A stretch of 35,129 nt of DNA. Origin: JAOUEA01 sp039933515 (lineage in GTDB: Bacteria; Actinomycetota; UBA4738; HRBIN12). Numbering within the stretch: position 1 is the first letter of the stretch; each line of letters begins with the position of its first letter. The stretch lies in the NCBI GenBank assembly GCA_039933515.1, contig JBDTNY010000018.1, positions 1 to 35,129 on the forward strand, given 5' to 3'. The position numbers and the translations under genes are program-made. Under the pieces are notes generated by a model. It made no database searches, was not told the origin of the DNA, and saw nothing but the letters and a program-made list of their open reading frames with translations. Below are positions 31,489 through 35,129 of the stretch, in pieces.

Positions 31489-33456
31489 CTAGGAGCGCGT
31501 GATCTCGACCGGCTCGATCGTGTCGCCGAGCTCGAATCCCAGGATCTGGGCGTAGAACGACAGTTCCGCTTCAGCGGCGCGGCGGATCGTCTCGGCCTTG
31601 CGGAACCCGTGCTGCTCCCCCTGGAAGAGCAGATACGCGTGGGGCAACCCCTTCGCCGCGAGGGCCGCGACCATGACTTCGGACTGCGACGGCGGAACCA
31701 CCTTGTCCTCGTCGCCCTGCAACAAGATCATGGGACACGAGATCAGGTCCACGAAGTGGATCGGTGAGCGCGCCCGGTAGAGATCGATCGACTCGGGGAA
31801 CGGCCCCACCAGCGTGTGCTCGTACCTGGACTCGAACTTATGCGTATCGCCGGTCGCGAACGGCTCGAGGTCGGAGATGCCGTAGTAGCTGGCGCCTGCG
31901 GCGAAGACGTCGTGGAAGGTCAGCGCGCACAGCGTCGTGTAGCCGCCGGCGCTCCCCCCGCGGATCAGGAGCCGCTCGCCGTCGGCCTCGCCCGCCTCGA
32001 CGAGGGATCGGGCCGCGTTGATGCAATCCATCGTGTCGACGACGCCCCAGTTCCCGTTGAGACGCCGGCGATAGGCCCGGCCGTACCCCGTGCTTCCGCC
32101 GTAGTTGACGTCGACGACCCCGAAGCCCCGGCTCGTGAAGAACTGTTTGCTCAGGTCGAACTCGGCGTTCGCTTCACTCGTGGGGCCCCCGTGGCTCATC
32201 ACGATCAACGGAGGGAGCTCCCCTTCGGGCGCCCTGAACCCAGGATGATGCGGCGGGTAGAAGTGCGCGAAGGCGGTCAAACCGCCCTCGGTGGGGAACT
32301 CGATCGTTCTGGGCGACGAGAAGATCTCCGGGTCGAGGTCGAGGGCCATGCTTTCGCGCAGCACCTCGACGCCGCGCGAGACGAAGTCCAGCGAGACGAC
32401 CTGCATCGGCATCGACGCGGCGCCCCCGACGAAGACGAGTTGCGATCCCTCGGCGTGGAGCCAGGGGTAGTCGAAGGCCGTGTACGGCAGATCGAGGTCG
32501 AGCAGCTCGCCCGAGGCAGGATCGAGCACGGCGAGGTGGGACACGCCCTCACTCGCGTACTGGCAGGCGATCCGCCCATCGCCGAGGAAGGCGTAGTTCG
32601 AGGCACCGAAGAGCCAGAGCGGACCCCCGAACTCCTTGTCCGCTCGATGCAGGGCCGCGGCCCCGCCGTCTTCATCGCGATAGAGGTTCCACCAGCCGGA
32701 CCGGTCGCTCACGAAATGCAGCTCGCCGGAGGGACCCCACTCCGGCTGCACGATGGCTTCCTGACCGTCGGCACCGGCCACGCGACGCGCGTTCGTCACC
32801 GCGCCATCGGCCCCCAGGTCGCCCACCCAGAGCTCGCATCCGTCCCACGGCATCCAGGGAAGGTCCCACGAGAGCCAGGCCAGCTTCGATCCGTCGGGTG
32901 CGACCCTGGGGGCCGAGAAGAAGTCGCGCCCGCCGACGATCGTGCGCACGTCGCCGCCGGTCGTCGGGACCGCCACGAGCTCGTTCACCACCCCGTCATC
33001 CTCGTGGCGCTCTCGTACGCACACCAAGAGGGAACCGTCGGGCGTGACCCTGCAGTCGGCGTAGCGGTGCCGGCCGCTCGAATCGGACGTGATCGGCGTG
33101 GGGGCGCCACCCTCGGGTTGCGCGTAGAGGCGCTGATCGGCGAAGTTCGAGAAGTACACGGTTCCGCGATGGACGACGTAGGAACCGCCGCCGTACTCGT
33201 GCACCGTCGTCCGCGCGTTGAACCCTTGCGGCGTGATGTCCGTCGGGGATGACCAGGCGTCGCCCCGCACCACGACCTGCCGGCCCCCTTCAGCGGGGCG
33301 ACCCTCCAGCCAGTAGACGGACCCGTCCTCCAGCCACGGCTCCATCAGGTCGACCCCGGCGGTCGCGAGCATCGACGCGCCGATCGGCGAGGGCCATGTC
33401 CCGTAGGGAGCCGCGCGGGGCTCGGACGCCCCGGTCTCTTGCGTCACGTCCGTCAA
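31489..33456 (-). CDS. S9 family prolyl oligopeptidase/acylaminoacyl peptidase
   Basis: The product has about 655 residues from TTG 33456, whose first bases overlap the TGA of the methyltransferase gene (TTGA); GTG 33447 is an alternative. An N-terminal beta-propeller (about 30-390; repeated DGSLLVCV, DGSKLAWLSW, SGELHFVSDRSGWWNLY) covers a C-terminal alpha/beta hydrolase with the triad Ser in GGSAGGY, Asp in GDEDKVV and His in EQHGF. It cleaves short peptides, probably in the cytoplasm since no signal is visible. The frame is open to 33693 but that part is antisense to the methyltransferase. Translational coupling to the upstream gene is likely. Confidence 0.9.
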   Translation of the reverse strand: MTDVTQETGASEPRAAPYGTWPSPIGASMLATAGVDLMEPWLEDGSVYWLEGRPAEGGRQVVVRGDAWSSPTDITPQGFNARTTVHEYGGGSYVVHRGTVYFSNFADQRLYAQPEGGAPTPITSDSSGRHRYADCRVTPDGSLLVCVRERHEDDGVVNELVAVPTTGGDVRTIVGGRDFFSAPRVAPDGSKLAWLSWDLPWMPWDGCELWVGDLGADGAVTNARRVAGADGQEAIVQPEWGPSGELHFVSDRSGWWNLYRDEDGGAAALHRADKEFGGPLWLFGASNYAFLGDGRIACQYASEGVSHLAVLDPASGELLDLDLPYTAFDYPWLHAEGSQLVFVGGAASMPMQVVSLDFVSRGVEVLRESMALDLDPEIFSSPRTIEFPTEGGLTAFAHFYPPHHPGFRAPEGELPPLIVMSHGGPTSEANAEFDLSKQFFTSRGFGVVDVNYGGSTGYGRAYRRRLNGNWGVVDTMDCINAARSLVEAGEADGERLLIRGGSAGGYTTLCALTFHDVFAAGASYYGISDLEPFATGDTHKFESRYEHTLVGPFPESIDLYRARSPIHFVDLISCPMILLQGDEDKVVPPSQSEVMVAALAAKGLPHAYLLFQGEQHGFRKAETIRRAAEAELSFYAQILGFELGDTIEPVEITRS

Positions 33457-34322
33457 GCCGGCCGCCTGCCGACGACCACGCGCGTGACCCTCAGGTCTCC
33501 GCCCTTCGTGCGCTCGACATCGCGGAACCCGGCCTTCGTCAGCACGCGCGCGACTGCCTTCGCTCGGTCGGGACTCACCTCGACGAGCAGCCATCCCTTG
33601 CGAGCGAGCCAGGCCGGGGCCTCGTCGGTGGCCCGCTGGAGCAACCCGAGCCCATCGACGCTCCGGTCGGTGAGCGTGTGCGCGGGCTCCCATTCGCGGA
33701 TCTCATCGGGGAGGTCCTTCATCTCGCCGCGCGCGACGTACGGCGGGTGCAGGGTGATCACGTGGACCTCCGCCCACAGGCGCGGCGGGAGTGGCTCGAA
33801 GAGGTCGCCCTTGACGAAGGTTGCGGCGAGCCCGAGGCGCTTCGCGTTCCTGCGCGCGAGCTTGACGGCGTCGCCCGCGACATCCGTTCCGTAGACATCG
33901 GCCTTGGGGACCTCGTCGGCCACGGCGAGCGCGATCGTGCCGCCGCCCGTGGCCAGATCGACCAGGACCGGGCGCTTGCGACCGCGCAGACGGCGGACCG
34001 CCTGCTCGGCGAGCCACTCGGACGAGTCGCGGGGAACGAAGACCCCGGGCTTCACGATGAGCTCGATGTCGCGGAACGTCGAATACCCCTTGATGTAGGG
34101 GATCGGCTCGCCGCCGGCCCGACGTGCCACGAGCGCCTCGAACCGCTCGCGCGCCTTCGGTGGGATCTCCCCGTCGGGGTCGAGATCGTCCCCCAGCACG
34201 TGCAGGAGCAGTTCCTCCGCCTCCATCGATTCACGATCCTTCTGCCAGTGGTCGATCGCGGGCGACGCCTTCAGGGTCGCCTCGGCGCGCGAGAGCAGCT
34301 TCGTCGTCTTCACGGGGCGCAT
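33453..34322 (-). CDS. PrmC/HemK-like methyltransferase with HPPY in place of NPPY
   Basis: The 289-residue protein has an N-terminal helical domain with EPIPYIKGYSTFRDIEL and VFVPRDSSEW, as in release-factor glutamine methyltransferases, then the SAM-binding DLATGGGTIALAVA. The catalytic motif that is normally NPPY is HPPY (ITLHPPYVARGE; the His codon is 33749-33747). Since the Asn recognises the target amide, substrate or activity may differ from PrmC. No prfA is adjacent; genuine prmC usually sits beside it. The stop overlaps the peptidase start. It is 34 bp from the divergent GroES-like gene. Confidence 0.8.
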   Translation of the reverse strand: MRPVKTTKLLSRAEATLKASPAIDHWQKDRESMEAEELLLHVLGDDLDPDGEIPPKARERFEALVARRAGGEPIPYIKGYSTFRDIELIVKPGVFVPRDSSEWLAEQAVRRLRGRKRPVLVDLATGGGTIALAVADEVPKADVYGTDVAGDAVKLARRNAKRLGLAATFVKGDLFEPLPPRLWAEVHVITLHPPYVARGEMKDLPDEIREWEPAHTLTDRSVDGLGLLQRATDEAPAWLARKGWLLVEVSPDRAKAVARVLTKAGFRDVERTKGGDLRVTRVVVGRRPA

Positions 34323-34341
34323 GGTACCCGGTGCCGCTCGT

Positions 34342-34347
34342 TACACT
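34342..34347 (+). promoter_or_regulatory. TACACT -10 box for the GroES-like gene
   Basis: TACACT ends 9 nt before ATG 34357 with no Shine-Dalgarno, supporting that start over ATG 34321. Confidence 0.45.
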
Positions 34348-34356
34348 CTGGCCGAC

Positions 34357-34752
34357 ATGGCCCCAGCCGACGGTTCGAAACCTCCCGCGAAGAAGACCTC
34401 TCCAAAACCACGTCGGGCTCGCGGTATCAGGTCCGGCGACCCTGCGGAGTTACGGCTCACCGGCGACCGGCTCGTCGTGCGCGTTCCGGGCGCGGGGGAA
34501 CGCACGTCCTCGGGAGGGCTGTTGATCCCGGCGACCGCGATGCCCGCCCCCAAGCGCCTCCAGTGGGCCGACGTCACGCTCGTGGGCCCCGACGTGCGGG
34601 TGGCGGTTCCAGGTGATCACGTGCTGTTCCTTCCGGCGTCCGGTCTCGAGGTCGATCTCGATGGAGAGGACCTCGTGCTCCTGCGGGAGCGCGACGTGCA
34701 GGCTGTGCGTTCGGCCACGGGACGCGATCGCACGCCTGGGCAATACCTCTAG
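34357..34752 (+). CDS. GroES/Cpn10-like protein, orphan
   Basis: The product has 131 residues. After a basic Lys/Pro/Arg-rich N-terminus (about 1-28) comes a Cpn10 fold: RLTGDRLVVRV, the mobile-loop match ERTSSGGLLIPATA, VTLVGPDVRVAVPGDHVLFL, SGLEVDLDGEDLVLLRERDVQAV. The roof hairpin found between the second and third strands of GroES is shortened. No groEL follows; the next gene is convergent. It may be a second co-chaperonin or a structural adaptor. ATG 34321 would add 12 residues and overlap the methyltransferase start. The stop shares CTAG with the yjbQ stop. Confidence 0.82.
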   Translation: MAPADGSKPPAKKTSPKPRRARGIRSGDPAELRLTGDRLVVRVPGAGERTSSGGLLIPATAMPAPKRLQWADVTLVGPDVRVAVPGDHVLFLPASGLEVDLDGEDLVLLRERDVQAVRSATGRDRTPGQYL

Positions 34753-35129
34753 GCGCCGAGGAAGCTCAGCCGCACGGTGCGCGTATCGTTCTCGTGGTTC
34801 GGATCGACGACCACGACCGACTGCCAGATCCCCAGCAGGACCTCGCCCCCGACGACGGGGAGCACCAAGCTGGGCGAGATCAAGGCCGGCATCACGTGGT
34901 CGCCGCCGTGGCCGAGCGAGCCGTGCCGATGGCGATAGCGATCGTCGCGGGGAAGGACCCGCCCGAGGGTTTTCCTCGAGATCGGCCTCGGTGCCCGAGC
35001 CGGTCTCGATCAGGGCAACGCCAGCGGTGGCGTGGGGGAGGAACACGTGCAGGAGTCCAGCGCCTCCCGCCTCCGCCGCGAACCGAGTGACGCGGTCTGT
35101 GACGTCGACGATGCGACGGCCCCCTGTGC
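34749..35129 (-). pseudogene. yjbQ: YjbQ/UPF0047 family gene, frameshifted and cut by right edge
   Basis: The reverse strand from the right edge reads RRIVDVTDRVTRFAAEAGG, then HVFLPHATAGVALIETGSG and EADLEE, the start of a YjbQ (secondary thiamine-phosphate synthase/UPF0047) protein. At the A4 run (plus-strand T4, 34970-34973) the frame breaks. Removing one A restores TLGRVLPRDDRYRHRHGS, GHGGDHVMPALISPSL, GGEVLLGIWQSVVVVDPN and RTVRLSFLGA to a TAG at 34751-34749. Every conserved block is present, so this is either a very recent mutation or a sequencing error in a homopolymer. The 5' end lies beyond the window. Confidence 0.8.

Noticed and set aside
33457..33693. 5' extension of the S9 peptidase frame to 33693
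   Set aside because: It overlaps the conserved C-terminus of the methyltransferase on the same strand in another frame and has shadow-like composition.
34450..35046. 198-codon reverse frame reading from yjbQ through the GroES-like gene
   Set aside because: After the A4 run it becomes Arg/Gly-rich out-of-frame sequence; the true YjbQ C-terminus is in the neighbouring frame.

Overview
The window is very GC-rich and gene-dense DNA from a bacterial chromosome. It most resembles an uncultured-type actinomycetote or a neighbouring high-GC lineage. The clues are an F420-dependent luciferase-like oxidoreductase, a DUF3054 membrane protein, Tat and lipoprotein signals with AAC-type lipoboxes, and many start codons placed 6 or 9 nt after a TANNNT box, as in leaderless actinobacterial genes. 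The species cannot be assigned. I found no tRNA, rRNA, CRISPR array, insertion sequence or phage gene. No gene-free gap exceeds about 150 bases, so the content is mainly chromosomal housekeeping and accessory metabolism.

Layout. 1-3251: a Tat lipoprotein cut by the left edge, a PECR-like SDR, a tiny two-helix membrane protein, an amine/amino-acid FAD oxidase and a DUF3054 protein. 3305-6052: a polysaccharide deacetylase lipoprotein, an AlkD-like DNA glycosylase whose start looks frameshifted, and an F420-dependent oxidoreductase. 6121-9295: an MMPL exporter and a divergent TetR regulator around a well-formed inverted-repeat operator. 9302-11543: the threonine-to-glycine pair kbl and tdh. 11643-12506: an unrecognised secreted protein. 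12633-21295: two PAS/GGDEF/EAL proteins in inverted orientation, flanking a DEAD-box helicase, a phosphoribulokinase and a divergent animal-type transketolase. 21385-23257: a small basic protein and a KamA-type lysine aminomutase. 23270-28621: a phospholipase C/phosphatase, a sulfatase and a MoaB-XdhC fusion on one strand, with moaA divergent. 28715-34322: a family 5 solute-binding lipoprotein, a TlpA-like thioredoxin, an S9 peptidase and a PrmC/HemK-like methyltransferase. 34357-35129: an orphan GroES-like protein and a frameshifted YjbQ gene cut by the right edge.

Working together. tdh-kbl catabolise threonine. tetR-mmpL is a self-contained regulated efflux module. moaA with moaB-xdhC serves molybdenum-cofactor synthesis and maturation of a molybdo-enzyme. 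The phosphoribulokinase/transketolase pair handles pentose phosphates and suggests, without proving, a Calvin-type cycle elsewhere in the genome. The two GGDEF/EAL proteins make this a c-di-GMP signalling neighbourhood; one has the variant motif GGDQF.

No single clear-cut novel system stands out. The strongest unusual signals are architectural: TANNNT boxes at fixed distance from many starts, four convergent gene pairs whose stop codons share one CTAG, stop codons that double as -10 boxes, a structured leader before a GGDEF/EAL gene, and several catalytic-motif substitutions.
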